NCBI GenBank assembly: GCA_905213895.1
Contig: CAJMKE010000016.1
Coordinates: 1 to 43,555 of the forward strand
Source of the DNA: an uncultured Alistipes sp.
Lineage (GTDB): Bacteria; Bacteroidota; Bacteroidia; Bacteroidales; Rikenellaceae
DNA length: 43,555 bases
Reading direction: 5' to 3'
This document shows positions 24,834 through 33,407 of the stretch, one piece after another. Numbering within the stretch: the first letter of the stretch is position 1; the number at the start of each line of letters is the position of its first letter. Under the pieces are notes generated by a model. The model ran no database searches, was not told where the DNA came from, and saw only the letters and a list, made by a program, of their open reading frames with translations. Both the position numbers and the translations under genes were made by a program.

Positions 24834-25496
24834 CTACCACACTATCGGCTCCTTGCCGTGGGAGACAAGATAGGCGTTCGCCTGCGAGAAGTGTCGTGAG
24901 CCAAAGAAGCCGCGGTATGCCGACAGCGGCGACGGGTGAACCGATTTCAGAATCAGATTGCGCGACGGGTCGGCAATCGCACCCTTACGCTGGGCATAAC
25001 TGCCCCAAAGCATGTAGACCACACCGTCCTTGCGCTCGGCGATAGCCCTCACGACGGCATCCGTAAACTGCTCCCAGCCGCGACCGCCGTGCGACGCCGC
25101 CTCGTGGGCGCGAACCGTCAATACGGAGTTGAGCAGCAGTACGCCCTGCTCCGCCCAGCGGTCGAGATTGCCGCTGATAGGAATCGGAGTGCCGACATCG
25201 TCGCGCACCTCCTGAAAGATATTCTGCAACGACGGCGGAAACGCCACCCCGTCGTCCACCGAGAAGCACAGACCGTTCGCCTGACCGTCGCCGTGGTAGG
25301 GGTCTTGTCCGATAATCACGACCTTCAACCGGTCGAACGGGCATTTGTCGAATGCGCGGAAAATATTGCGTCCCTGCGGGAAAATCCGTCGCGACGCATA
25401 TTCGGAGCGGACGAATCCCGTCAGTTCCTCGAAATAGGGTTTGTCGAATTCGGGTTGCAGTATCCGCTTCCAATCCTCGGCTATCTTCACTTCCAT
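24834..25496 (-). CDS. ung: Uracil-DNA glycosylase, family 1
   Basis: A 220-aa DNA repair enzyme that removes uracil from DNA. It has the water-activating motif GQDPYHG, the uracil-binding PPSLQNIFQEV, LLLNSVLTVR, and the DNA-intercalating loop HPSPLSAYRGFFG. ATG 25496 gives MEVKIAEDWKRIL, the normal N-terminus; a further in-frame ATG at 25541 would add 15 residues of poor fit. It converges on gapA and is divergent from the mutarotase gene. A possible -7 element TATCTTTA lies at 25524-25517 on the minus strand. Confidence 0.96.
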   Translation of the reverse strand: MEVKIAEDWKRILQPEFDKPYFEELTGFVRSEYASRRIFPQGRNIFRAFDKCPFDRLKVVIIGQDPYHGDGQANGLCFSVDDGVAFPPSLQNIFQEVRDDVGTPIPISGNLDRWAEQGVLLLNSVLTVRAHEAASHGGRGWEQFTDAVVRAIAERKDGVVYMLWGSYAQRKGAIADPSRNLILKSVHPSPLSAYRGFFGSRHFSQANAYLVSHGKEPIVW

Positions 25497-25566
25497 AGTA
25501 TATCTATTTTTGAGTTTAAAGATACTAAAATTTAGCGACAACCTGTATTTTCTGCCGATTTTTTGT

Positions 25567-25574
25567 TAGTTTTG
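25567..25574 (+). promoter_or_regulatory. -7 element of the mutarotase operon
   Basis: TAGTTTTG matches TAnnTTTG; the -33 half is weak. ATG lies 23 bases on. Confidence 0.5.
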
Positions 25575-25597
25575 TATACGGTAGAAAATATGACGGA

Positions 25598-26722
25598 ATG
25601 AAACGTACACTGACAATCGCCGCACTGCTGCTGTGCATGGCATGCGGGCATGACGGAAAGAATATGGCTCTCCTCGACGCCGCGGCATTCGAGACCGAAA
25701 TCGACGGCGCGAAAACGGGGCTGTACACCCTGCGCGGAGGCGACATAGCAATGCAGGTAACGAATTATGGCGGGCGTGTCGTATCGCTGTGGACACCCGA
25801 CCGCAACGGCGATTACGCCGACATAGAAATCGGCTACGAATCGATAGAACGCTATCTGAACAACTCGGGCGAGCGTTTTCTCGGCGCGGCAGTCGGTCCG
25901 TTCGCCAACCGCATCGCCGGAGGTCGTTTCACGCTCGACGGCAAGACGTACACGCTGCCCCAGAACAACAACGGGCAGACGCTCCATGGCGGCGAACTCG
26001 GCATCGACCGCATCGTGTGGCAGGTGGAATCGGTGTCCGACTGCGGGATAACGATGCGATGCACACTGCCCGACGGGCAAGACGGCTTCCCCGGCAACCG
26101 CGACATCGAGATGAGTTACCGTCTTACGCCGGACAACGAGTTCGTCGTAACGTATGTCGCGACGACCGACGCCCCGACGGTAATGAACCTTTCGCACCAT
26201 TCGTTTTTCAATCTCCACGGCGAGGGTTGCGGCACGATTCTCGACCATCGTCTGACGATTGCCGCGTCGAACATCACACCGATAGACGAACGCATGATAC
26301 CGACGGGCGAGATAATGCCGGTAGAGGGTACTCCGTTCGATTTCCGCACGCCGCATGCAATAGGCGATGCCGTGAACGACGACAACGAACAGTTGCGATG
26401 CGGCGCAGGCTACGACCACAACTGGATTATCGACCGCGAGGACGACAAGAGCGTAATGAAAGTCGCCGACCTGTACGACCCTGCAAGCGGTCGCGGCATC
26501 GAGATATGGAGCGACCAGATTGCCATGCAGTTCTACTGCGGCAACTTCTTCGACGGCTCGTACTGCGGCAAATACGGACGCCCGATAGAGTACCGTTCGG
26601 CTGTCGTATTCGAGACGCAGCGTTATCCCGACTCGCCGAACAGACCCGAGTTTCCTGACTGCACGCTGCGTCCTGGCGAAACGTACACACACGTATGCAA
26701 ATATAAATTCTATACAAAATAA
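25598..26722 (+). CDS. galM: Aldose 1-epimerase (mutarotase), lipoprotein form
   Basis: A 374-aa mutarotase that interconverts alpha and beta anomers of hexoses. The N-terminus is a lipoprotein signal with Cys16 (LLCMACGHDG), so it acts in the periplasm or at a membrane face rather than in the cytosol. Family motifs: NYGGRVVSLWTPDR, VGPFANRIAGGRF, LHGGELGIDR, the catalytic His in NLSHHSFFNL, GYDHNWI and the catalytic Glu in FETQRYPDSPN. It lies 6 bases before deoD, so the two are co-transcribed. Full length. Confidence 0.92.
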   Translation: MKRTLTIAALLLCMACGHDGKNMALLDAAAFETEIDGAKTGLYTLRGGDIAMQVTNYGGRVVSLWTPDRNGDYADIEIGYESIERYLNNSGERFLGAAVGPFANRIAGGRFTLDGKTYTLPQNNNGQTLHGGELGIDRIVWQVESVSDCGITMRCTLPDGQDGFPGNRDIEMSYRLTPDNEFVVTYVATTDAPTVMNLSHHSFFNLHGEGCGTILDHRLTIAASNITPIDERMIPTGEIMPVEGTPFDFRTPHAIGDAVNDDNEQLRCGAGYDHNWIIDREDDKSVMKVADLYDPASGRGIEIWSDQIAMQFYCGNFFDGSYCGKYGRPIEYRSAVVFETQRYPDSPNRPEFPDCTLRPGETYTHVCKYKFYTK

Positions 26723-26728
26723 ACGATT

Positions 26729-27442
26729 ATGGCAGACATGACACCGACTCCGCATATCGGAGCGAAATTCGGCGAGATTGCCGACAAAGTAATAATGGCG
26801 GGCGACCCCCGTCGGGCGAAATTCATGGCAGAACGCTACCTCGAAAATCCCGTACTCGTCAACGAGGTACGCGGAATGTGGTGCTTCACCGGCACACACA
26901 AGGGTAAGCGGGTATCGGTAATGGGACACGGAATGGGCGTTTCGTCCATAGGCATATACACCTACGAACTCTTCAACTTCTATGGCGTGAAGAGCATCAT
27001 CCGCACCGGTTCGGCAGGCGCATACCAGCCCGACCTCCACTGCGGCGACGTCGTAATCGGCATGGGCGCGTGCGACAGTTCCAACTACGGGGCGCAATAC
27101 CTTCTGCCCGGCACGTTCGCCCCTATCGCCGATTTCGGACTCGTCCGCAAGGCTGTGGAGAAGGCGGAGAGCATGGGCATCAACTTCCGTGTCGGCAACA
27201 TTCTGGCGAGCGAGACCTTTTACAGCGACGACAAGGAGGCTTGGCTCAAATGGCAGAAGATGGGCGTGCTGGCGGTCGAGATGGAGGCTTCGGCACTCTA
27301 CATGAACGCAGCCCGCAGCGGCAACAAGGCGTTGTGCATCTGCACGATTTCCGACTCGCTCGTTACACACGAGGAGACGACGGCGGAGCAGCGCGAACGC
27401 TCGTTCACCGACATGATGGAGATTGCGTTCGATATTATCTGA
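26729..27442 (+). CDS. deoD: Purine nucleoside phosphorylase, DeoD type
   Basis: A 237-aa cytoplasmic enzyme that splits purine nucleosides with phosphate to base and (deoxy)ribose-1-phosphate. It has TPHIGAKFGEIADKVIMAGDPRRAKF, GMGVSSIGIYTYEL, IRTGSAGAYQ, EMEASALYMNA and ISDSLVTHEE with the catalytic Asp. ATG 26729 follows galM by 6 bases; Met4 is an alternative start. The ribose phosphate formed can feed the pentose phosphate enzymes, including the transketolase encoded convergently. Confidence 0.94.
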   Translation: MADMTPTPHIGAKFGEIADKVIMAGDPRRAKFMAERYLENPVLVNEVRGMWCFTGTHKGKRVSVMGHGMGVSSIGIYTYELFNFYGVKSIIRTGSAGAYQPDLHCGDVVIGMGACDSSNYGAQYLLPGTFAPIADFGLVRKAVEKAESMGINFRVGNILASETFYSDDKEAWLKWQKMGVLAVEMEASALYMNAARSGNKALCICTISDSLVTHEETTAEQRERSFTDMMEIAFDII

Positions 27443-27449
27443 TAAAAAT

Positions 27450-27531
27450 AAAGTCATTAGGGTCTTTAAGGTCCTTAAAGACTTTAAAGCGGCGAACTTT
27501 TCCGTTCGCCGCGCGACCTTAAAGACTTTAC
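27450..27531. repeat. 9-bp repeat array G, split by a hairpin
   Basis: Units at 27457, 27466 and 27475, then a 9-bp hairpin (27489-27497 / 27504-27512), then a unit at 27519. GTCTTTAAGGTC (27462-27473) is the exact complement of 27515-27526, so the whole stretch can fold into one long stem. Confidence 0.8.
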
Positions 27532-27544
27532 AACCCTTTCTCAC

Positions 27545-27577
27545 AAAAAACGGGGTCGGAAATATCCGACCCCGTTT
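27545..27577 (-). terminator. Terminator of tkt
   Basis: AAACGGGGTCGGA (27548-27560) pairs with 27565-27577 around a 4-nt loop. On the minus strand it runs into six T. It may also stop deoD transcription. Confidence 0.92.
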
Positions 27578-27598
27578 CCCGTTATAGCACCCGGCGGA

Positions 27599-29629
27599 TT
27601 ATTTGCCGAGCAGTTTCATCACCTCGTTATACACCGTTTCGCCGTTGTAGCCGAACTCCTTGTCGAGAACCTTGTAAGGCGCGGAGTAGCCGAAATGGTC
27701 GAGACCGTGGATGTTGTCCATATTGCCGACCAGTCCCAGCAGGTTCACCGGCAGACCCGACGTCATGCCGTAGCGGACTACATCTGCCGGGAGGACCGAA
27801 TCCTGATACGATTTAGGCTGGTCGCGGAACAGACCCTCGCTCGGCACGTTCACCACGCGGACGCTGACACCATCCTTGGCGAGCAGTTCCGCACCCTCGA
27901 CGAGAGTTGCGACCTCCGAACCCGTAGCGACCATGACCACTTTCGGTTTCGCGGAATCGACAACGATGTATGCACCCTTCTGCGACTGCATAGCCTCCTC
28001 GCGACGCGATGCTTTGAGCGTCGGCAGGTTCTTGATGTTCTGACGCGAAAGGATAAGAGCGACCGGACGCTTCTCTTCGAGAGCGATTTTCCATGCCGCG
28101 ATAGTATCCTCACCGTCGGCAGGACGCAGAACGACCATCGAGCGTTCGCCGCTGTGGTTGCGCAGATGCTCCATAAGGCGGATTTGAGCCTCCTGCTCTA
28201 TCGGCTGGTGGGTAGGTCCGTCCTCACCGACACGGAACGAGTCGTGAGTCCAGATGAATATCACGTGCAGACGCATGAGAGCCGAAAGACGGACTACCGG
28301 CTTCATGTAGTCGGAGAATACGAAGAACGTTCCGCAAGCCGGAATGATACCGCCGTGCAGAGCCATACCGTTCATGATGCAAGCCATCGTGAACTCCGAA
28401 ACTCCCGCTTGCAGGAATTTGCCCGAGAAATCGCCCTTGGTGAAAGCCTTGGTCTTTTTCAGGAAGCCGTCGGTCTTGTCGGAGTTGCTGAGGTCGGCGG
28501 AAGCGACGACCATATTCTCGACCTGTTCGCCGTAGACGCCCAGCACGGTAGCCGAAGCGGCGCGGGTGGCGGAATCTGCCTTCATCTCTATCGCGCGATA
28601 GTCGATTTCAGGGAGTTCGCCCGAAAGGAACATGTCGAGTTTGCGAGCCAGTGCTGGGTTCGCCGCACGCCACTCGGCTTCGACAGCCTTGCGCTTCTCC
28701 ATCTCGCTGCGCAGTGCGATTGCGCGGTCGGCATACACCTCCCTGCTCTCGTTGAATATTACGAACGGATTCTCCGGGTCGCCGCCGAGATTGCGTACCG
28801 TAGCCGCATAGTCCGCTCCGGCAGCCGAGAGAGGCTGTCCGTGGGTGCAGACCTTATTCTCGAAAGAGCCGCCGTCAGCCGTAACCGCACCCTTGCCCAT
28901 CGTGGTCTTGCCGATGATTATGGTCGGAGCGTCGGTCGCCTGACCGGCCTTGGTGAGAGCCTCGCGAATCTGCGGGATGCTGCCGCCGTCGATTTCGATG
29001 ACGTTCCAGCCCCATGCGCGGTACTTCATGGCAACGTTTTCGGTATCGACTTCATCCACCTTGGTCGAAAGTTGGATGTTGTTGGAATCGTAGTACATGA
29101 TGAGGTTGTGCAGACCGAGATTGCCGGCGATACGACCGACACCCTGCGAAACCTCCTCCTGAACCGCTCCGTCGGAGATATAGACATAGGTCTTGTGAGC
29201 CATCCACTCGCCGAAGCGTGCTACCATGAACCGCTCTGCGATAGCGGCACCCAGACCCATCGCATGACCCTGTCCGAGCGGACCGGACGTATTCTCGACG
29301 CCGCGCATCACGTCCACCTCGGGATGACCCGGAGTGATGCTGCCCCACTGGCGGAACTGCGCGAGGTCCTCCATCGAGTAGTGTCCCGCCAAGGCGAGTA
29401 CCGAATAGAGCATCGGCGACATGTGTCCCGGGTCAAGGAAGAAACGGTCGCGGAAAGGATAGAGCATGTTGTCGGGGTCGTAACGCAGGAACTCCGCGAA
29501 CAGCACGTTCACGAAATCCGCTCCGCCCATCGCTCCGCCGGGGTGTCCCGACTTAGCCTTTTCGACCATGGATGCGGCGAGAACACGGATGTTGTCCGCC
29601 GCTTTTGCCAATTTTGAATCAGTAGCCAT
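27599..29629 (-). CDS. tkt: Transketolase
   Basis: A 676-aa thiamine-diphosphate enzyme of the pentose phosphate pathway that moves two-carbon units between sugar phosphates. N-terminal motifs: NIRVLAASMVEKAKSGHPGG, DRFFLDPGHMSPMLYS, the ThDP-binding segment SDGAVQEEVSQGVGRIAGN ending DSNNIQLS. The Pyr domain carries GVSEFTMACIMNGMALHGG, WTHDSFRVGEDGPTHQPIEQ and VVLRPADG. The C-terminal domain has ATGSEVATLVEGAELL. Full length. On the minus strand a -7 element TATTTTTG lies at 29712-29705, giving a leader of about 70 nt. Confidence 0.97.
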   Translation of the reverse strand: MATDSKLAKAADNIRVLAASMVEKAKSGHPGGAMGGADFVNVLFAEFLRYDPDNMLYPFRDRFFLDPGHMSPMLYSVLALAGHYSMEDLAQFRQWGSITPGHPEVDVMRGVENTSGPLGQGHAMGLGAAIAERFMVARFGEWMAHKTYVYISDGAVQEEVSQGVGRIAGNLGLHNLIMYYDSNNIQLSTKVDEVDTENVAMKYRAWGWNVIEIDGGSIPQIREALTKAGQATDAPTIIIGKTTMGKGAVTADGGSFENKVCTHGQPLSAAGADYAATVRNLGGDPENPFVIFNESREVYADRAIALRSEMEKRKAVEAEWRAANPALARKLDMFLSGELPEIDYRAIEMKADSATRAASATVLGVYGEQVENMVVASADLSNSDKTDGFLKKTKAFTKGDFSGKFLQAGVSEFTMACIMNGMALHGGIIPACGTFFVFSDYMKPVVRLSALMRLHVIFIWTHDSFRVGEDGPTHQPIEQEAQIRLMEHLRNHSGERSMVVLRPADGEDTIAAWKIALEEKRPVALILSRQNIKNLPTLKASRREEAMQSQKGAYIVVDSAKPKVVMVATGSEVATLVEGAELLAKDGVSVRVVNVPSEGLFRDQPKSYQDSVLPADVVRYGMTSGLPVNLLGLVGNMDNIHGLDHFGYSAPYKVLDKEFGYNGETVYNEVMKLLGK

Positions 29630-29704
29630 ATTTTCCTTTTATTTTGTTTGAATATCCTATTTTATCCTTTTGATACCGAATCGTCGCACAAACGATTCAT
29701 TTCA

Positions 29705-29735
29705 CAAAAATAACCAAAATTTTGCAGCCGACAAC
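29705..29735 (-). promoter_or_regulatory. Likely tkt promoter
   Basis: Minus strand GTTG (29735-29732), 19-bp spacer, TATTTTTG (29712-29705). Confidence 0.6.
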
Positions 29736-29810
29736 TATTTTTTCGATTTTCTATCGTTTTCTTTTTAAGAATCATCCCGAAGACTGCGGCGATATGCGAA
29801 CAAAGTCAAT

Positions 29811-29874
29811 CGTCATTCTGAGCGTAGCGAAGAATCTATACGATAACAGATGTTTCGCTTCGCTCAACATGACG
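29811..29874. repeat. Dispersed palindromic element, copy 2
   Basis: CGTCATTCTGAGCG ... CGCTCAACATGACG with GCGAAGAATCT / AGATGTTTCGC inside; same family as 10599-10677 but a shorter centre. It lies between the divergent flanks of tkt and clpX. Confidence 0.88.
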
Positions 29875-29910
29875 AAAAGCAGAATGTGCGGATTCGCAAC
29901 AACGCCTTTC

Positions 29911-31197
29911 CTACACAGCCTCTTTCAGTTCGGCGAATGCGGCACGTTCGATTTTGCCGCGGGCGTAGTCGAGCGTTACGCGGAACGACTTCTCGCCCGA
30001 CGACGGAACTTCGAACATCGTGTCCATCATTATCGCCTCGCACAGCGAACGCAGACCGCGCGCGCCGAGTTTGAACTCGACCGCCTTGTCCACGATATAG
30101 TCGAGTACGTCGTCATCGAACGTAAGCGCGACGCCGTCCATCTCGAACAGACGCTGGTACTGGCGCACGATAGCGTTTTTAGGCTCCGTCAGAATCCTGC
30201 GCAACGCCTCCTTCGACAGTTTGTCCATATATGTCAGCACCGGCAGTCGTCCGACGAGTTCGGGAATCAGACCGAAACTCTTGACATCCTGCGGCATCAC
30301 GTATTTCATCAGGTTCTCGCGGTCGATACCGTCGGTATTGACGCGACCGTAGCCCATCGCGCGGGTATTGAGACGCTGCGCGATGCGCTTTTCGATGCCG
30401 TCGAACGCGCCGCCGCAAATGAACAGTATATTGCGCGTATCGACCTGAATGAACTTCTGGTCAGGATGCTTGCGACCTCCCTGCGGAGCGACGTTCACCA
30501 CCGTGCCTTCCAGAATTTTCAGCAGTGCCTGCTGCACGCCTTCGCCCGACACGTCGCGCGTGATGCTCGGGTTGTCGCCCTTGCGGGCAATCTTGTCGAT
30601 TTCATCGATGAAAACTATGCCGCGTTCAGCCGCCGCGACGTCGTAGTCCGCGACCTGCAAAAGCCGCGAAAGGATGCTCTCGACATCCTCGCCGACATAG
30701 CCCGCCTCGGTAAGCACCGTCGCATCGACAATCGTGAACGGCACTTTCAGCAACTTGGCGATAGTGCGGGCAATCAGGGTCTTGCCGGTACCCGTAGGAC
30801 CGACCAAAAGGATGTTCGACTTGTCGATTTCGACATCGTCGGCACTCTTCTGCGCACTGCCCGACAGTCGCTTGTAGTGGTTGTAGACCGCGACCGAAAT
30901 ATATCGTTTCGCGCTGTCCTGCCCGATTACGTACTGGTCGAGGAACGCCTTTATCTCGGCGGGTTTGAGCATCTGCTCCATTTTGAGGTCGAATCCCTTC
31001 GGCTTCTTAGCCGTCGAGAGCATATCGCTATCGACGAGCGACTTGTAGCCGAGTTCGATGCAGCGTCCGCAAATATTCACGCCGCTCTCCATGCCCTGAA
31101 ACAGAATCTCGGCATCGCTGCGTTTGCATCCGCAGAACGAGCAGCAGTCTTCGCGGCGGTTCGAGCCGCCGCCCTTGTTGTTTCCGTGTTGCGCCAT
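29911..31197 (-). CDS. clpX: ATP-dependent Clp protease ATP-binding subunit ClpX
   Basis: A 428-aa AAA+ unfoldase that feeds tagged proteins to ClpP. N-terminal zinc-binding domain: CSFCGCKRSDAE then ICGRCIEL. Walker A GPTGTGKT, Walker B IVFIDEIDK, sensor and pore motifs including GYVGEDVESIL, RDVSGEGVQQALLKILEGT and LVGRLPVLT, and the C-terminal GARGLRSLCEAIM. It follows clpP with a 2-base gap on the same strand, so one mRNA encodes both. Full length. Confidence 0.97.
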   Translation of the reverse strand: MAQHGNNKGGGSNRREDCCSFCGCKRSDAEILFQGMESGVNICGRCIELGYKSLVDSDMLSTAKKPKGFDLKMEQMLKPAEIKAFLDQYVIGQDSAKRYISVAVYNHYKRLSGSAQKSADDVEIDKSNILLVGPTGTGKTLIARTIAKLLKVPFTIVDATVLTEAGYVGEDVESILSRLLQVADYDVAAAERGIVFIDEIDKIARKGDNPSITRDVSGEGVQQALLKILEGTVVNVAPQGGRKHPDQKFIQVDTRNILFICGGAFDGIEKRIAQRLNTRAMGYGRVNTDGIDRENLMKYVMPQDVKSFGLIPELVGRLPVLTYMDKLSKEALRRILTEPKNAIVRQYQRLFEMDGVALTFDDDVLDYIVDKAVEFKLGARGLRSLCEAIMMDTMFEVPSSGEKSFRVTLDYARGKIERAAFAELKEAV

Positions 31198-31199
31198 CT

Positions 31200-31877
31200 C
31201 TATTTTTCGCGTTTCGTCAGAACCTCGTCGATAAGTCCGTATGCCTTCGCCTCCGACGACGACATCCAGTAGTCGCGGTCGGCATCGTGTTCGATGGTCT
31301 CGACCGGTTTTCCGGAGTGTTCCGACAATATTTCGTACAACTCTTTTTTCGCGCGCATTATCTCGCGCGCCGTAATCTCGATATCCGACGCCTGTCCCTG
31401 CACGCCGCCCAGCGGCTGGTGAATCATCACCCGCGAATGCGGCAGTGCCGAACGCTTGCCCGCAGCACCCGCCGTAAGCAGCACGGCACCCATCGATGCC
31501 GCCATGCCGGTACAGATGGTTGCGACATCGCAGTTCACCAGTTGCATCGTATCGTAGATACCCAGTCCCGACGACACGCTGCCGCCAGGGGAATTGACAT
31601 ATAGTTGGATATCCTTCGACGGGTCTACCGATTCGAGGAACAGAAGTTGAGCCTGAATGATATTGGCGACATCGTCGTCGATAGGCGTACCGAGGAACAG
31701 GATGCGGTCCATCATTAGGCGGCTGAACACGTCGAGTTGCGTAACGTTCAACTGACGCTCTTCGAGAATCATCGGATTGACGTACGATGCACTCGCCGAA
31801 CGATAGTCGTGCAGCCGCAGGCTGCTGATGCCGCAGTGCTTGACTGCATATTTCTCAAATTCCGACATAACTTCCAA
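31200..31877 (-). CDS. clpP: ATP-dependent Clp protease proteolytic subunit
   Basis: A 225-aa serine protease that forms the chamber of ClpXP. Catalytic Ser is in GMAASMGAVLL, His in SRVMIHQPLGG, and Asp in the DADRDYWM region. It has YVNSPGGSV. Start is ATG 31877, or ATG 31868 (MSEFEKYAV), which fits similar proteins about as well. It lies between tig and clpX on the minus strand, the common Bacteroidota order tig-clpP-clpX. A terminator separates it from tig, so it probably has its own promoter. Confidence 0.96.
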   Translation of the reverse strand: MEVMSEFEKYAVKHCGISSLRLHDYRSASASYVNPMILEERQLNVTQLDVFSRLMMDRILFLGTPIDDDVANIIQAQLLFLESVDPSKDIQLYVNSPGGSVSSGLGIYDTMQLVNCDVATICTGMAASMGAVLLTAGAAGKRSALPHSRVMIHQPLGGVQGQASDIEITAREIMRAKKELYEILSEHSGKPVETIEHDADRDYWMSSSEAKAYGLIDEVLTKREK

Positions 31878-31900
31878 TGTTTTTTATGTTTTCAACGATT

Positions 31901-31944
31901 AAAAAGACTCTGCAAGTTTGATACAAAAACAAACCCGCAGAGTC
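31901..31944 (-). terminator. Terminator of tig
   Basis: Minus strand GACTCTGC (31944-31937) pairs with GCAGAGTC (31913-31906), with an inner GTTTG/CAAAC pairing, and runs into five T. Confidence 0.85.
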
Positions 31945-31970
31945 AAGATACGTTTTTTATGTGCCGAATG

Positions 31971-33296
31971 TTACAAACTCTGGGCTAACTTGGCGAACTC
32001 TTCCGCCGAAACCGACTTCTCTACGACCTTTACTTTCGACTTCACGGCTGCCACAACCTTCTGCTCGTAGAGTTTCTCGTAAATCTTCTGGCTCTGCTCC
32101 TTGTTGTCGAGAATGCTCTTGGCGAAGTTGGCGAGCATATCCTCCGGAGCGTTCGGCATGCCGTACTGCGCGAACTGCATCGCCGCGAGTTCCCTGGCTT
32201 CCGCCTGCGCCTCCTCTGCCGAAACGGAAATCTTCTCGGCGTTGATAATCTGCTTCTGGATATAGTTCCACGAGAACATCTTCACGAATGCGTCGAAGTC
32301 CTTCTCGATGTCCTCCATCGTGAACTTGCCCTCGTTGATGGTGTAGAGCCAGCGTTTGAGGAATCCCTCCGGCATGGCGAGTTTCGCCTTGTCGAGCATG
32401 TAGTTGCGGGTCGTCGCAACGAACATGTAGTCGCTCTCGCGCGAAATCTCCTTATTGATTTGCGCATCGATGTATGCGTCGAGTTCCTTGGCGTTCTTCA
32501 CCTCGCCCTCAGGGAATGCGGTCTTGAAGAACTCGTCGTTCAGTTCGGGATTGGTGAAACGGCGAATCTTCGTGATTTCGAGCGAGAATTTAGGGTTGAT
32601 GTCTTTGAGTTCGTCCTCCTTGACGTGGAGCATCGAGGCGCGCTGGGCAGGCGTCTTGTACATCTCATTGATGTCGATTTCGGTCTTATAGCCGACCTTC
32701 TTGCCGATGAACTGCTTGCGCTCCTCCTCGCCCATCGAGATAAGTCCCACGTAGGCATCCTCGACGCGCAGGTCGCCGTTATCGAGCGTTACGGTCAGAG
32801 CCTCGTCGCTCGCAACCTCCTCAACGTCTGCCAGACGACCGTAGCGGCGCAGGTAGTTGTCGAGGAAATTCTCGTGCATCTTCTTGTCGATTTTTATCTT
32901 ATAGTAGTTGATTTTGTCCTTCTCGGTGAGTTCGACATCGTATTTCGGTGCTTCGCCGATTTCGAAAACGAACTCGAACTCCGTCGAGTTGTCGAAATCG
33001 AAATCGCCCTGCTCCTCGGCAGGAATCACGTCGCCGACATAGTCGATGTTCTCCTTCTGCAAATATTCGAACACCGCATTGGATGCCGTGCGGTACGATT
33101 GCTCGGCGATTGCGCCCTTGCCGTACATCTTCTTGATGATGCCCATCGGGACCATACCCGGACGGAAACCCGGGATATTCGCCTTGCGTTTGTAATCGTG
33201 AAGCATCTTGTTCACAGCCTCGCCGTAGTCCTTTTCATCGACAACGACTTTCAGGAGCGATACGCCCGCTTCCTTTTCTACTTTTGTGATATTCAT
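31971..33296 (-). CDS. tig: Trigger factor, ribosome-bound chaperone
   Basis: A 441-aa chaperone and prolyl isomerase. The ribosome-binding segment is IPGFRPGMVPMGIIKKMYG at about 40-58; the usual Lys of the GFRxGK motif is Met, as I recall for this phylum. A degenerate FKBP-like middle domain covers about 150-250 and the helical C-terminal domain follows. Full length. The minus-strand promoter (GTTG-N20-TATCTTTG at 33377-33346) drives it. It opens the tig-clpP-clpX cluster. Confidence 0.94.
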   Translation of the reverse strand: MNITKVEKEAGVSLLKVVVDEKDYGEAVNKMLHDYKRKANIPGFRPGMVPMGIIKKMYGKGAIAEQSYRTASNAVFEYLQKENIDYVGDVIPAEEQGDFDFDNSTEFEFVFEIGEAPKYDVELTEKDKINYYKIKIDKKMHENFLDNYLRRYGRLADVEEVASDEALTVTLDNGDLRVEDAYVGLISMGEEERKQFIGKKVGYKTEIDINEMYKTPAQRASMLHVKEDELKDINPKFSLEITKIRRFTNPELNDEFFKTAFPEGEVKNAKELDAYIDAQINKEISRESDYMFVATTRNYMLDKAKLAMPEGFLKRWLYTINEGKFTMEDIEKDFDAFVKMFSWNYIQKQIINAEKISVSAEEAQAEARELAAMQFAQYGMPNAPEDMLANFAKSILDNKEQSQKIYEKLYEQKVVAAVKSKVKVVEKSVSAEEFAKLAQSL

Positions 33297-33345
33297 ACTG
33301 TTTATGTTGTTGTTTATCTATTATTCGACACAATCCGTCGGGGCG

Positions 33346-33377
33346 CAAAGATAATAAAAATCCGAAGAAAACGCAAC
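33346..33377 (-). promoter_or_regulatory. tig promoter
   Basis: Minus strand GTTG (33377-33374), 20-bp spacer, TATCTTTG (33353-33346). Confidence 0.7.
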
Positions 33378-33393
33378 TTTACATCATATTTAC

Positions 33394-33401
33394 TACCTTT
33401 G
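33394..33401 (+). promoter_or_regulatory. -7 element of the cyclotransferase gene
   Basis: TACCTTTG matches the consensus exactly. The ATG starts at 33408, so the mRNA is nearly leaderless. Confidence 0.6.
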
Positions 33402-33407
33402 TGCGAT

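Noticed and set aside
32460..33407. Long 5' extension of the cyclotransferase frame
   Set aside because: It runs antisense to tig. The lipoprotein signal and the -7 element place the start at 33408.
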